Of a DNA stretch of 64,000 nucleotides, positions 36,954 to 49,277 are shown piece by piece. The notes under the pieces were generated by a model. It was not told where the DNA came from, ran no database searches, and saw only the letters and a list, made by a program, of their open reading frames with translations. How positions within the stretch are numbered: the first letter of the stretch is position 1; every line of letters starts with the position of its first letter. The stretch covers positions 62,001-126,000 of the forward strand of contig NZ_QPEX01000006.1 of the NCBI RefSeq assembly GCF_003335505.1, read 5' to 3'. Origin of the DNA: Bremerella cremea (lineage in GTDB: Bacteria > Planctomycetota > Planctomycetia > Pirellulales > Pirellulaceae). The position numbers were made by a program, and so were the translations under genes.

Positions 36954-38002
36954 CCGGTCGAGCAGTTAACTTGGCCGTTGTGGATTTCAGCCGAGAGATA
37001 TTTGCCAGGCTGGTCTTCGAGGTAGTATTCATCTCGAATCGCGTGCCAGTCGGCGAGTTCCTTGATGCGGACAAACTTCTGACGCAGTTCTTCCATCTGC
37101 GGATGGAGGAACGAGTACTTAACGCCAAACTTGCGGAACTGAGTGATCGCGCGGTCTTCGCCGTAAAGATCAACCACGAGACGCAAATGTTCTTCAATCA
37201 CTTCGCGCTGCTCATGTGTCGTCGGAGGCAAGGGGAGGGGCTCGCCGGCGGCTAAAGCTCGTCCTTGTTGAAAGATCCAAGGGTTGCCGATCGCACCACG
37301 GGCGATCGTCACGCCGTCGACGCCAGTCTCGCGCATCATGTCGAAACAATCTTGGGCGGAAAACAAGTCGCCACTTCCCAGAATCGTACGATCCCCCACG
37401 TGCCGCTTAACCTCGGCCAGGAACTCCCAGCGGCTAGGGCCGATGTAACGCTGCATGACGGTGCGGCCATGCACGGTGATCGCATCGACTCCGCTTTCGA
37501 AAGCTCCATCGAGAATCTCAAAGAACTTGTCACGGCTTTCCGGAGTGTCGTCGATGCCGCGTCGCATTTTGACAGTCAGCGGCATTTCAGCCGGAACAAC
37601 ATCCCGCGTACGACGAATGATATCGAGGGCCACTTCTGGCTGGCTCAGATGAAAGCCGCCACGGCAACGCCCCAAGACCTTTTTCACGGGGCAGCCGAAG
37701 TTGATATCAATGACGTCGAAGCCAGCTTCCACCAGCTTGGCAGCCCCGGCGGCGAATTGTTCAGGCTCAGCTCCCATTAGCTGCCCCCCCACCGGGTGTT
37801 CTTCGTCGGCGATGGCCAAGAAGTGGCGATTCTTCTTGCGGTCGTTCAGCGTGACCAAAAATTGATCTAGCATCACTTCGCAGATGGAATAGGAAGCCCC
37901 CATACGACGGGCTAGGACGCGCATCGACATATCGCTGTAGCCAGACAACGCTGCCTGCACAAGCGGAAAATCTAGCTCTAAATTACCTAACCGCAACGAC
38001 AT
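36950..38002 (-). CDS. tRNA-dihydrouridine synthase, second paralogue
   Basis: 350 residues. FMN-site start (LVQAALSGYSDMSMR), the Dus signature DINFGCPVKKV (about 98-108), VHGRTVMQRYIG and LGSGDLFSAQ with GVTIARGAIGNPW are all visible, in the order of the family. The N-terminal motif is less like DusB than the paralogue at 26328 (ALSGYSD instead of APMAGFT), suggesting a distinct tRNA position. Terminates convergently with the hypothetical gene at 36459. Confidence 0.9.
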   Translation of the reverse strand: MSLRLGNLELDFPLVQAALSGYSDMSMRVLARRMGASYSICEVMLDQFLVTLNDRKKNRHFLAIADEEHPVGGQLMGAEPEQFAAGAAKLVEAGFDVIDINFGCPVKKVLGRCRGGFHLSQPEVALDIIRRTRDVVPAEMPLTVKMRRGIDDTPESRDKFFEILDGAFESGVDAITVHGRTVMQRYIGPSRWEFLAEVKRHVGDRTILGSGDLFSAQDCFDMMRETGVDGVTIARGAIGNPWIFQQGRALAAGEPLPLPPTTHEQREVIEEHLRLVVDLYGEDRAITQFRKFGVKYSFLHPQMEELRQKFVRIKELADWHAIRDEYYLEDQPGKYLSAEIHNGQVNCSTG

Positions 38003-38340
38003 GAACCGATACGACCTCTATACGCGTGATAACTGAACCGACATCAATCAGGATAGCAGCTGGCATTTGCCCGGAAAGTGTGATTTGCCGCGATGAACTC
38101 TATTTGGCTGGAGACATATGCCAAGATCGCCGAGAATTTTTCGATCTTAGGTTAAGTACCCCAATGCAACTATCCGATATAGCTCTCTAGTAAGACATCT
38201 TGTCCTTTGAATATTCAAAAGACAACCAAAACACATCACTGGTCTCTGAGATCTCCAGTGGTGCTGCGGGGTCGATCGGTTACCTGCCCCAACCGGTCGA
38301 CCCTATTTTTGTTTCGAATGCCTATCCGGCAACCGGCCGC
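38003..38340. other. Intergenic stretch with hairpins between dus and zwf
   Basis: 338 bases between the dus start and the zwf end, both minus. CACTGG and CCAGTG at 38237-38260 form a small hairpin, and a larger one follows at 38269-38303. The dus promoter and zwf terminator should both lie here. No protein gene is supported. Confidence 0.5.
38269..38310 (+). terminator. Terminator-like hairpin on the plus strand
   Basis: GGGTCGATCGGTT (38269-38281) pairs with AACCGGTCGACCC (38291-38303), with one wobble, and TATTTTTG follows. The T run is on the plus strand, although no plus-strand gene ends here, so it may serve an unannotated small RNA or be symmetric use by zwf. Confidence 0.5.
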
Positions 38341-39789
38341 TTAATGCAGTACCGGGCAAACATCAAACCACTGCCGGCCATGTTCGGCCATCCAGTCGGC
38401 CGATTCGGTCGGGCCCCAATAGCCGTCTTCGTATAGATTAAGCTGCGGGGCTTTATCGGAACGCCACGTCTTAATGATTGGGTCGATGATTCCCCAGGCC
38501 AGTTCCACTTCGTCGCTTCGAGCGAACAAACTGGCATCTCCTTGCAAGGCGTCTAGTAGTAGCCGCTGATATGCGTCCGGCAGTTCGCCGTTGTATTGCT
38601 GACAGAAACGGAAATCGAGCGAGGTAAGCCGCGTCGACATCCCTTCGTCTGGCACTTTGCTTTGGATCTGCATTTGAATTCCTTCCGCCGGTTGAATCTG
38701 TATCACCAGGCGGTTGGAATCGATCGGGCGATCTTTCTTATTGAACAGCGTGAGTGGCGGCTGGCGGTATTGAATGACGATTTGCGTTGTCCGGCACGAC
38801 ATCCCCTTGCCGCTGCGAAGATAAAACGGCACGCCGTTCCAACGCCAGTTATCGACCCACAATCGCAACGCGGCGAAGGTCTCGGTCTGGCTGTCTTTCG
38901 GCACGCCTTCTTCGTTTAGGTAGCCTTTGTATTGGCCACGCACGGTTTCTTTGCGGATTTCGGCTTCGTCCATTGGGCGAATCGACTGCAGGACTTTCAC
39001 CTTTTCGTCCCGCACCATATCAGCGTCGAACTTTACCGGGGCTTCCATCGCGGTAATCATCAGCAACTGCAGCAGATGATTTTGGAACATATCTCGCAAG
39101 ACGCCTGCTTGATCGTAGTAGCCACCCCGTCGCCCGACGAGAACTTCTTCGGCCACGGTGATTTGCACGTGATCGATATAGTTGCGATTCCAAACCGGTT
39201 CGAAGATCGAGTTGGCGAAACGCATCACCAACATATTCTGAACCGTTTCCTTGCCCAGGTAATGGTCGATGCGGTAGACGTTCTTTTCCGGGAAAACGCG
39301 GTTCACATCTGAGTTCAGCTTCTTGGCCGTGTCCAGGTCGTAACCGAACGGCTTTTCCAGCACGATACGGCGATCCCCTTCTTCCTGGTTCGCCAGGCCG
39401 GAAGCCCCCAGTTGATCGATCGCTTCGACGTAGAGGCGTGGGGCGGTCGACAGATAGTAAATCCGTTCAGCCGGTCCAGCCTCGATCTCTTCCAGAAATG
39501 ACTTCAGCCCGGTCAGGTCTTCCAGCTTGGTAAGATCGCCAGGATGGTAGTAAATGTTGGCAGCGAATTGGGTCCAGCTGGCTTCCTCGAACTTGTCGCC
39601 GGTAAACTTCGCGGTCGACTCCTTCAATTCGCTCCGCCAGGCATCGTGCGAGAACTCGGTGCGGGACATGCCCACGATCCGGGTATTTTCAGGCAAGCGT
39701 TTCTTCTTCGAGAGAAGGTACAGAGCGGGAATTAGCTTTCGACTAGTCAAGTCGCCTGAGGCGCCGAAGATCACGATCGTATGAGACAT
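38341..39789 (-). CDS. zwf: Glucose-6-phosphate 1-dehydrogenase
   Basis: 482 residues, normal length. The NADP-binding start is VIFGASGDLTSRKLIPALY, and the active-site motif RIDHYLGKE with catalytic His is near 170. The C-terminal domain is normal (GAPFYLRSGK-type VPFYLRSGKGM). It makes 6-phosphoglucono-lactone, the first step of the oxidative pentose phosphate pathway. It is followed downstream on the same strand side by an SDR, gnd, a HAD hydrolase and a PPi-PFK, transcribed in the same direction. Confidence 0.97.
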   Translation of the reverse strand: MSHTIVIFGASGDLTSRKLIPALYLLSKKKRLPENTRIVGMSRTEFSHDAWRSELKESTAKFTGDKFEEASWTQFAANIYYHPGDLTKLEDLTGLKSFLEEIEAGPAERIYYLSTAPRLYVEAIDQLGASGLANQEEGDRRIVLEKPFGYDLDTAKKLNSDVNRVFPEKNVYRIDHYLGKETVQNMLVMRFANSIFEPVWNRNYIDHVQITVAEEVLVGRRGGYYDQAGVLRDMFQNHLLQLLMITAMEAPVKFDADMVRDEKVKVLQSIRPMDEAEIRKETVRGQYKGYLNEEGVPKDSQTETFAALRLWVDNWRWNGVPFYLRSGKGMSCRTTQIVIQYRQPPLTLFNKKDRPIDSNRLVIQIQPAEGIQMQIQSKVPDEGMSTRLTSLDFRFCQQYNGELPDAYQRLLLDALQGDASLFARSDEVELAWGIIDPIIKTWRSDKAPQLNLYEDGYWGPTESADWMAEHGRQWFDVCPVLH

Positions 39790-40055
39790 GGCTTATCCTA
39801 TTCCGCTCCTGCTCGGTTGGGCACGTTAAAAAATCCTTGTTCCGCCTGGATAACCATCTATTGTGGCAATGTAACGACCCTCCCGACAACCAGACGCCGC
39901 GTAAAAATCAGAAGCATCTAGCACTCACGCGCCCCGTTGCCCCCTAGATCGGCTGTCGATGCAGGGGAGATGGCGTTATTTCAGCGTGACGCTAGCGAAC
40001 GACAAGCAGAGATATCATCGCTGGAGATCCCAAGCGGGTTGCGCGTGGGACGGTT

Positions 40056-40841
40056 TTAGAAACGCATTGCCGTGAAGCCGCCGTCGACGTACAGCGTGGC
40101 CCCAGTGATGAAGCTGCCGGCACCACGCGAGAGGAGTAAGATCGAAGCGCCGACCAGCTCTTCTGGTTCACCGAAGCGAGCCAGCGGGGTTTGCCCGATA
40201 ATGTTATCGACCCGCTCTTTGTCGAGGATTTTGCGGTTTTGTTCTGCCGGGAAGAAGCCAGGGCAAAGGATGTTAAAGCGAACCCCTTGGGTCGCATATT
40301 CGCGAGCGAGATTCTTCGTCAGGTTCAGCACAGCCGCTTTCGACGCCGAGTAGGCGAAGACGCGCGAGAGTGGCAAATGGGCTGTAACGCTACCGATATT
40401 GAGCACCGAACCACCTTCTTCACGCCCGGCAAAGTAGGGGGCGAACACCTGGCAAGCGAGATGCGTGCCGGTGAGGTTGGTGTCTATCACACGTTGCCAA
40501 TCTTCGTCGCTGATCTCTTCGTAAGGGACCGAAGAATTGACCCCAGCGCAGTTGACCAGCATATCGATGCGGCCAAACTTCTCGATGCACTGATCACGCA
40601 GTTGGACCAGCGAATCGCGCGATAAGGTATCGGCGGAAATGAACGTGGCCTTACCGCCAGCTTCTTGGATTAGCTGAGCGCGGTTTTCACCCCGATCTGG
40701 ATTAAGGCCGCTCACAACAACCGTCGCCCCGGCAGAGGCCAGGCCTTCGGCGATTGCGCCCCCTAATACCCCGGATGCTCCGACAACGACGGCAACTTGG
40801 CCCTCAAGTCCGAACAGTTTGGTTAAGTAATCAGATGCCAT
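40056..40841 (-). CDS. SDR family oxidoreductase, sugar-acid type
   Basis: About 261 residues, classical short-chain dehydrogenase. The cofactor motif is GASGVLGGAIAEG, the catalytic residues are Ser in NIGSVTAH and Tyr/Lys in YSASK, and a typical C-terminal FITGATLYVDGGFTA end. The opening LTKLFGLEGQ and insertion pattern resemble D-mannonate/fructuronate or gluconate 5-dehydrogenase types, which fits its place between zwf and gnd. ATG 40841 is chosen; the frame upstream has no family residues. Substrate is inferred only from the context. Confidence 0.85.
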   Translation of the reverse strand: MASDYLTKLFGLEGQVAVVVGASGVLGGAIAEGLASAGATVVVSGLNPDRGENRAQLIQEAGGKATFISADTLSRDSLVQLRDQCIEKFGRIDMLVNCAGVNSSVPYEEISDEDWQRVIDTNLTGTHLACQVFAPYFAGREEGGSVLNIGSVTAHLPLSRVFAYSASKAAVLNLTKNLAREYATQGVRFNILCPGFFPAEQNRKILDKERVDNIIGQTPLARFGEPEELVGASILLLSRGAGSFITGATLYVDGGFTAMRF

Positions 40842-40938
40842 GCGTCGTTCGATCTTCTTGGCTGGATGCCCTGGCGAAAATTGCCGGGGCATCCATGGCA
40901 GGTTCCTAGAAATTCAATTCAACCGACGTACGGCTCGC

Positions 40939-42384
<1,446 letters not shown>

Positions 42385-42438
42385 GATGTTTCGTTTCCTC
42401 TGAGATCTAACGGGTTTGTGTTCGGGTAATTTCTGGTT

Positions 42439-42477
42439 CCCTCGCCCCTGCGGGAAGAGGGATAGGGTGAGGGGGCG
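42439..42477. repeat. GC-rich dispersed palindrome-like element
   Basis: CCCTCGCCCCTGCGGGAAGAGGGATAGGGTGAGGGGGCG is of the CCCTCxCCCTxxCCCTCTCCC-type repeated element common in many bacterial intergenic regions. It sits in the 138-base gap between gnd and the HAD gene. Confidence 0.5.
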
Positions 42478-42522
42478 AAGCGTGTACCCGCTGCCCAACC
42501 ATCACCCTTTGAAAGAGGATTG

Positions 42523-43392
42523 CTAGTCGATGACCGGCCAGCTTGGCTTTTCGGGCAGGTAGCGATCGAATTCTTCCAGCAACATCTTTTGATAGTCGCC
42601 AGCGAATTCAAGCTTCAAGAACTTATCGATACCTTCCTCATGGAAGCGTTTCCAGCTATTTTCTTCGTCACCGGGATTAATCGGGTAGAAAAGGCAATCA
42701 TTTGCCACGGCGGCTTTATAGTCGCCAGGGGCATCACCGATCATCAAAGTTTGATTCGGCTTGTATTTGGTGGCGTTGGTCAGCGTTTCCTTCTTGTTGC
42801 CGGCTTCCTGACCGCAGATCGCCGTAACGTACTGAGCAATATCGTGCTCGCTCCATTCGGCTTCCAGGGCTTCGTTCGGCGTGGCCGAGACCACAAGCAT
42901 GTCGGCTTTGCCGCTCAACTTTTCCAGACACTTACGAACCGAAGGGAAGGGGGGCACACCGCGAACCATACCGGCAACCGTTTCGTTGACCGCTTTCGAC
43001 CACTTCAAGCAGTGGGCCAAATCAGGGTCGTTCGATTCGGCGACTTTGGCTTCCAAGGCTGGGTTACCGAGCTTGGTTTCCTCCTTGATCCACTTCAACA
43101 ACGATTCAGGAATGTTGATCTTAGCGCCACGTTCCTGTACTTCAGGACGCTTTTGCAACCACTCCAACGCTTCGACCAACGCCGGAAAGCGGTTGATGCC
43201 TCGACTTTTCGAGTACAGATTCACGAACTCAGCCGCTTCGCGAGCGTACTTGCTGACGCCTTGCAGTTCGTAGTAGTTGATGATGTTGGGAATGAAGCAT
43301 TCTTTGTGCTTCAATTCCATCGTGTCGAAAACGCAACCATCCGAGTCGATGCCCACTAAAAACTCTGCTTTTGGTTCAATCTGATAAACCAT
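42523..43392 (-). CDS. HAD superfamily hydrolase
   Basis: 289 residues. The HAD nucleophile motif is DSDGCVFD (about 16-23), motif II VVSATPNE and motif III with LMIGDAPGDYKAAV. The large cap region (about 30-150) is helical. The protein is predicted to be a phosphatase in the cytoplasm. It follows the PPi-PFK gene, in the same direction, with about 60 bases between them, so it may act on sugar phosphates. The specific substrate cannot be determined. Confidence 0.87.
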   Translation of the reverse strand: MVYQIEPKAEFLVGIDSDGCVFDTMELKHKECFIPNIINYYELQGVSKYAREAAEFVNLYSKSRGINRFPALVEALEWLQKRPEVQERGAKINIPESLLKWIKEETKLGNPALEAKVAESNDPDLAHCLKWSKAVNETVAGMVRGVPPFPSVRKCLEKLSGKADMLVVSATPNEALEAEWSEHDIAQYVTAICGQEAGNKKETLTNATKYKPNQTLMIGDAPGDYKAAVANDCLFYPINPGDEENSWKRFHEEGIDKFLKLEFAGDYQKMLLEEFDRYLPEKPSWPVID

Positions 43393-43453
43393 GGTTAATT
43401 CGATCTCGCTCTATTGGTTGATGGTTGGTGTGATTGGTAAATGTGACGCTTAT

Positions 43454-44758
<1,305 letters not shown>

Positions 44759-44876
44759 GCTTTCAATCGCTACTGAGAGTCACAGGCCAACATGCGTTCT
44801 TACTACCAGCGCAGAACCGCAAGACAGGATAAACCGCGAATTTTACTAGACGTCACCGCAAGCGGCAATGAGGCGT

Positions 44877-45995
44877 CTACCCTGCGTCCGCTTCCTCAAT
44901 GCCCTCGCTAACCGGCGACTCAGGCTTGCGACGCAATGCTGTCAGCACCGAGATCGTCAGCACGAGAACCGTGAGCGGAACCAGTCCGAACAGCATCACT
45001 TTTCCCAATATCGGAGCATAGGGGGATCCAACCGCCCCTAACACGAGATAAGTGGTGTAAAGAATGTAGTACCCAAACAAGATGGCACCTTCCCAACGCT
45101 CGATCCGCCCGCCGGTGAAGAAGATCGGCAAGCAAACCGCACAAACGGCGATCATCACCGGAAACTCTTGCCAGATGGCCGTTTGGGGAACCGGTACTCC
45201 TTCAGGCACGACAATCGCGGTCAGCCCCAGCACGCACATCATGTTGAAAAGATTGCTGCCGACCACATTCCCCACGGCGATATCACGCTCGCCTTTGATC
45301 GAAGCCATGACCGAGGCAACCACTTCCGGCAGCGAGGTACCGACCGCCACAATGGTCAGCCCGATCAACAGCTCGCTCATGTTGAAGCTCTTGGCGATCA
45401 TCACCGCGCCATCAACCAACCACTGCGAACCGTAGGCCAGTCCAATCAGACCAAGGACGATCCAGACCAACTGCAACAAAGAGTCCCAAAGTGATTTGGG
45501 GGGCTTGTCGAATTCCTCTTTATATTCCTCGACTACCTTTTTCGACTCGCGCCGACTTTGCCAGACCGACCAGACGATATAGACCAGCAGCATGCCAAAC
45601 AGCAAGCTCCCTTCGACGTGCCCGAGATGCCCGTTCATGCTCAGCATCCACAGCAGCAGCGACACGCCGACCATAAACGGCACTTCCAAGCGAACCAATT
45701 GACTCGCCACGCTTAGCGGCGTGACCAAGGCCGAGATGCCTAAGATGAAGAGGACGTTAAAAATATTGCTGCCCAGCACATTGCCCACGGCAATCTCGGC
45801 GGCATCGCCGGAACTGGCACTCAGCGAGACGGCAAGTTCTGGCGCGCTAGTCCCAAAGGCGACGACCGTCAGACCGATCACCAAGGGAGAAATCCCCATC
45901 AGCGATGCAATTCCTGATGCACCGCGAACGAGCAGATCGCCCCCCACGACAAGAACTACCAATCCTAAAACAATCAGTCCGGAAGCAACGACCAT
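44877..45995 (-). CDS. Calcium/sodium antiporter (CaCA, YrbG type)
   Basis: 372 residues, about ten membrane helices. The two CaCA alpha repeats are clear: GLTVVAFGTSAPELAVSL plus AVGNVLGSNIFN, and GLTIVAVGTSLPEVVAS plus AVGNVVGSNLFN. A short charged loop (SRRESKKVVEEYKEEFDK) joins the halves. It exchanges Ca2+ for Na+ or H+ across the inner membrane. The gene stands alone on this strand, 118 bases downstream of pfp start. Confidence 0.93.
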   Translation of the reverse strand: MVVASGLIVLGLVVLVVGGDLLVRGASGIASLMGISPLVIGLTVVAFGTSAPELAVSLSASSGDAAEIAVGNVLGSNIFNVLFILGISALVTPLSVASQLVRLEVPFMVGVSLLLWMLSMNGHLGHVEGSLLFGMLLVYIVWSVWQSRRESKKVVEEYKEEFDKPPKSLWDSLLQLVWIVLGLIGLAYGSQWLVDGAVMIAKSFNMSELLIGLTIVAVGTSLPEVVASVMASIKGERDIAVGNVVGSNLFNMMCVLGLTAIVVPEGVPVPQTAIWQEFPVMIAVCAVCLPIFFTGGRIERWEGAILFGYYILYTTYLVLGAVGSPYAPILGKVMLFGLVPLTVLVLTISVLTALRRKPESPVSEGIEEADAG

Positions 45996-46123
45996 TCAGC
46001 TCTTTCCTATGCTGGCCAAGGGGAAGGAGCCGACATTATAGAGACATTTACGTTACCGCCGAACCAAGGGCAATCGGCGGTTTGCAATCCGTTGTCATTC
46101 GTAGACCGTTAGGCTCCAGTCAG

Positions 46124-46630
46124 TTATTCGACCGGAGATTCGTCTAATTCGACCAAAGCGCTGAAATACATCACGAACTTTCCGTTACGGCGATCAGGCT
46201 TGTCGATCATCTTGATGGCGGCATTTAGCAAGTCGCGGCGACTTACTTGCCCAATTAACTTAGTTCCTTCCAATACCGGCAGACGACGGTACGGAGTCGA
46301 GAGAAATACCTGGGCACAGTTCAGCCAATCGGTATCGGCCGTGATCAACCGCGAAATGTCGGTATTCATGAAAGCACCGACTCGATTGGAGGGAAGCTGT
46401 GAATAGGCTGCGTCTAACAAGAAACGCATGGAAGTTTTTTCCGAGAAGATTCCCAAGAAGTTGCCGTTCTGGTCGACCACCGGAGCCCCAGAAATCCGAT
46501 ATTGCAGCAACTTACGAATCGCGGCCAAGGCATCTTCGTCTGGGCTCAAAGTGAGCAACCTGGTCTCCATGAAGTCTCGGGCCGTCAGCGTTGGCGCAAG
46601 CGGCGATACCATCGAAGTTGGGATGGACAT
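46124..46630 (-). CDS. Tandem CBS-domain protein
   Basis: 168 residues forming a CBS pair. The first domain holds LTLSPDEDALAAIRKLLQYRISGAPVVD and the second LNCAQVFLSTPYRRLPVLEGTKLIGQVSRRDLL. Such stand-alone Bateman modules bind adenine nucleotides and regulate partner proteins. No enzymatic domain is attached. It is a single gene; the partner is unknown. Confidence 0.88.
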   Translation of the reverse strand: MSIPTSMVSPLAPTLTARDFMETRLLTLSPDEDALAAIRKLLQYRISGAPVVDQNGNFLGIFSEKTSMRFLLDAAYSQLPSNRVGAFMNTDISRLITADTDWLNCAQVFLSTPYRRLPVLEGTKLIGQVSRRDLLNAAIKMIDKPDRRNGKFVMYFSALVELDESPVE

Positions 46631-46920
46631 AATACGTCCTCCTGCGAGAAGAGTGGGGTTTGATGTATCACGCAGTGATGTCAGAGAAGGCCTTTATTTT
46701 ACCCAACAGAAAACATAATTTTCCATATTTTTCCCTTTTCCTGGCAAAATACGTCGATTAAAGAGGCGGCAAGTGCTATGCCTTTTCTGGCAAATCGATC
46801 ACGATCGGGCCTTTAGATTGACGAACCCAGGGCCGAACGATACGCTAAAAAGTGGTATTTATCGCAGAAAATCCCCACAAAACACCCCATTAGCGTGCCC
46901 CCTGAATCGGAGAGTGCTCG

Positions 46921-47220
46921 ATGTTTCGCCCCGGCGATGTGGTCGTCTACACCAAGACCAAGCACACGACGAGTCCAGGCCCTCGGGCGCACGACATCGA
47001 GCCGGAGTCGCGCGGCGAATACTACACCTACGCGGTCGACAAGTACTGGATCGTCGATCGGGTCGACACCGACGGCATCATGGTCCGCACCCGTCGCGGC
47101 AAAAGCCACCTGATTTCGCCGGAAGATCCACGTCTTCGTCCAGCCAAATGGTGGGAACGCCTGTTCTTCCGCAGCCGCTTTCCGACTTCAGCTGCGGCCG
47201 TGGACGATTGCCTGAAATAG
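46921..47220 (+). CDS. Small conserved-type hypothetical protein
   Basis: 99 residues. GGAG lies eight bases before the ATG, a good start. The product is basic and beta-rich (FRPGDVVVYTKTKH, VRTRRGKSHLI), ending in RLRPAKWWERLFFRSRFP. The opening FRPGDVVVY resembles small SH3-like folds of CarD or KOW type, but no family is confirmed. The stop is followed two bases later by a perfect terminator-like hairpin (47223-47246). I think it is a real gene of unknown function. Confidence 0.65.
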   Translation: MFRPGDVVVYTKTKHTTSPGPRAHDIEPESRGEYYTYAVDKYWIVDRVDTDGIMVRTRRGKSHLISPEDPRLRPAKWWERLFFRSRFPTSAAAVDDCLK

Positions 47221-47222
47221 CA

Positions 47223-47246
47223 AACGCCGCGAGTGATCGCGGCGTT
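47223..47246. terminator. Perfect hairpin between convergent genes
   Basis: AACGCCGCGA (47223-47232) and TCGCGGCGTT (47237-47246) pair completely around GTGA. It serves the plus-strand small gene and possibly also fabI on the minus strand. The T runs are short. Confidence 0.7.
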
Positions 47247-47280
47247 CGTTGTTTCGAAGGATGTCTACTGCGGGGCCAAG

Positions 47281-48126
47281 TTACTTGGCAGCAGCTTCGT
47301 CTTTAAGACGCTTGTAATCACTCGCCAAGCGGTTGGGGCTGCCCATGATGTTGTAGCCAGCGTCGACGTGCAAGATCTCGCCGGTGATGCCGGTTGCCAT
47401 GTCGGAAAGAAGGAAAGCACCGGAATTGGCGACTTCTTCCAGCGTGATATTGCGTCCGAGCGGGGAAACGGCCGAGTAAAGATCGAGCATCTCTTTCGCA
47501 CCGACGGCACTGCTGGCCAATGTCTTCAACGGGCCGGCACTCACGGCGTTTACGCGGATGTTGGAATCGCCCAGATCGTAGGCCAGGTACTTCACAATGC
47601 TATCCAAGGCGGCCTTGCAGACGCCCATCATGTTGTAGCCTTGTACGGCCTTTTCGCCACCGAAGTAGGTCATCGCACAAACCGAGCCACCTTCTTTCAT
47701 CAGCGGACGAGCGGCATTGGTCAGGGCGATCATGCTGTAAGCGCTGATATCCATGGCCAGCTTAAAACCTTCACGGCTGCATTCAACCGTCGGGACACGT
47801 AAGTCTTCTAAAGCCGCAAAGGCGACCGAGTGCAGCAGGAAGTCGATTTGGCCTAGTTCTGCTTCGGCCACTTTCATCGCTTCCGCGATGTTTTCGTCCG
47901 ATTGCACATCGAGCGGGATCAGGAACTTGGCGGCATCGCCGTGGGGCTCGGTCAGCTGCGCCACCTTGTGGCGATTCTTCTGCCGCTTGTCTTCCGGTTT
48001 ATCGGGAAGGTGCGTGAAGCCACACACGCCCCCTTCTTTCATAATTTTCTCGGCGATTCCCCAGGCAATCGAATATCCATTGGCGACGCCGACGATCAGG
48101 CCCTTTTTTCCGGTGAATAATCCCAT
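47281..48126 (-). CDS. fabI: Enoyl-[acyl-carrier-protein] reductase (NADH)
   Basis: 281 residues. The cofactor motif VGVANGYSIAWGIA (about 12-25) and the FabI catalytic Tyr-x6-Lys in YNMMGVCK near residue 160 are clear. The C-terminal VSAGPLKTLAS and GEILHVDAGYNIMG are family-typical. It reduces enoyl-ACP in fatty acid elongation in the cytoplasm. The gene is alone, convergent with the small gene at 46921 and divergent from the SDR at 48353. Confidence 0.96.
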   Translation of the reverse strand: MGLFTGKKGLIVGVANGYSIAWGIAEKIMKEGGVCGFTHLPDKPEDKRQKNRHKVAQLTEPHGDAAKFLIPLDVQSDENIAEAMKVAEAELGQIDFLLHSVAFAALEDLRVPTVECSREGFKLAMDISAYSMIALTNAARPLMKEGGSVCAMTYFGGEKAVQGYNMMGVCKAALDSIVKYLAYDLGDSNIRVNAVSAGPLKTLASSAVGAKEMLDLYSAVSPLGRNITLEEVANSGAFLLSDMATGITGEILHVDAGYNIMGSPNRLASDYKRLKDEAAAK

Positions 48127-48352
48127 TCTTCTGCAACCCTGGGGGAAATATGTCTTCGCGAAATTGATGACGTTGTCTCAACCGATTTTCACTCGATTGC
48201 GCAGCGTTTAGGATAACGGCAAACCGCCTACCGCAAAAGACGACCCACAAGCATGTCCCCTTGCGAGCCGGCGGATGCCACGGAATCCTGGTAATTAACG
48301 GGAATTTCCGGTCCTTTATTTTCACGCAACGAAGTTCAGAAGGCGGTCGCAG

Positions 48353-49078
48353 ATGTCGTTAGCAGGTAAAGTCGCATTGGTCGTAGGTGGTGGAAGCGGA
48401 ATCGGCAAGGCAATCGCGTTGTCCCTGGCCGCCGATGGAGCCAAAGTCGGAATCGCCGGTCGCCGGTTTGAAGTGTTGGAAGAAGTCGCTAAAGAATCGG
48501 ACGCGGAAATTCATTGCCACAGTGTAGATGTTTCTGACCGTGCCAACGTCAAAGCCTTGTTCGATTGGGCCACCCAAACGCTGGGGCCGGTCGATATCTT
48601 GGTCAATGCCGCCGGGGTGAACATCAAAACCCGCAGCATGGCCGAAATGACCCCAGAGCAGTGGGATCAGGTAATGCAAATCAACGCCACCGGTGGCTAC
48701 AACCTGATGTACAACGCGTTGCCCCCGATGCGCGAACGAAAAGATGGCCTGATCATCAACATCTCGTCGATCTCTGGCAAACGCGCCTACGCCCTGGGTG
48801 GCATCGCCTACTGTGCGTCGAAATTCGCGATGACTGCTTTGGGGACCGCAGCCGGCAACGAAGTCGCAGTCGATGGAGTTCGCATCACCAACATCTACCC
48901 AGGCGAAGTCGATACGCCGATCCTCGCTCAGCGTCCCAGCCCGGTCACCGAAGAACACCGAGCCCGTATGTTGCAGCCGGAAGATTTCAGCGAAGTCGTG
49001 CTGGCCATCTGCCACTTACCCCCGCGTGCCCACGTGGCCGAATTGATCATCAAGCCGACGAAGCAGGAATATACCTAA
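48353..49078 (+). CDS. SDR family oxidoreductase
   Basis: 241 residues. The cofactor motif is GGGSGIGKAIA, the NAAG-type strand is NAAGVNIK, Ser is in NISSISGK, and Tyr/Lys in YCASK. The C-terminus (PEDFSEVVLAICHLPPRAHVAELIIKPTKQEY) matches the SDR group with the LPxRAxV end. Dehydrogenase activity is certain by fold, but not the substrate. It is divergent from fabI and followed by a stable hairpin at 49107. Confidence 0.88.
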   Translation: MSLAGKVALVVGGGSGIGKAIALSLAADGAKVGIAGRRFEVLEEVAKESDAEIHCHSVDVSDRANVKALFDWATQTLGPVDILVNAAGVNIKTRSMAEMTPEQWDQVMQINATGGYNLMYNALPPMRERKDGLIINISSISGKRAYALGGIAYCASKFAMTALGTAAGNEVAVDGVRITNIYPGEVDTPILAQRPSPVTEEHRARMLQPEDFSEVVLAICHLPPRAHVAELIIKPTKQEYT

Positions 49079-49106
49079 TCGTTAAATCAACATCTCGCTA
49101 ACATCT

Positions 49107-49143
49107 CCCCCCTCGTCTCCGCTGAGTTGAGGGGGGTTGAGAT
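49107..49143 (+). terminator. Hairpin after the SDR gene
   Basis: CCCCCCTC (49107-49114) pairs with GAGGGGGG (49129-49136), extended by ATCT/GAGAT pairing. There is no T run, so it is only a probable terminator. Confidence 0.5.
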
Positions 49144-49277
49144 GCAAACGAACATTTGACGCAAGCTGCTTTGCGAGAATCCAGGCCCTAACCATCGTAA
49201 GCCGCCAGCGTACATGGCATTGGTTTTGCAGCTAATTCAGTAGGCCAATCCGTTTTTTCCTTGAAGCGAGACCTACG

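Noticed and set aside
38003..38340. Riboswitch before the dus gene
   Set aside because: Hairpins are present, but no known riboswitch consensus could be matched.
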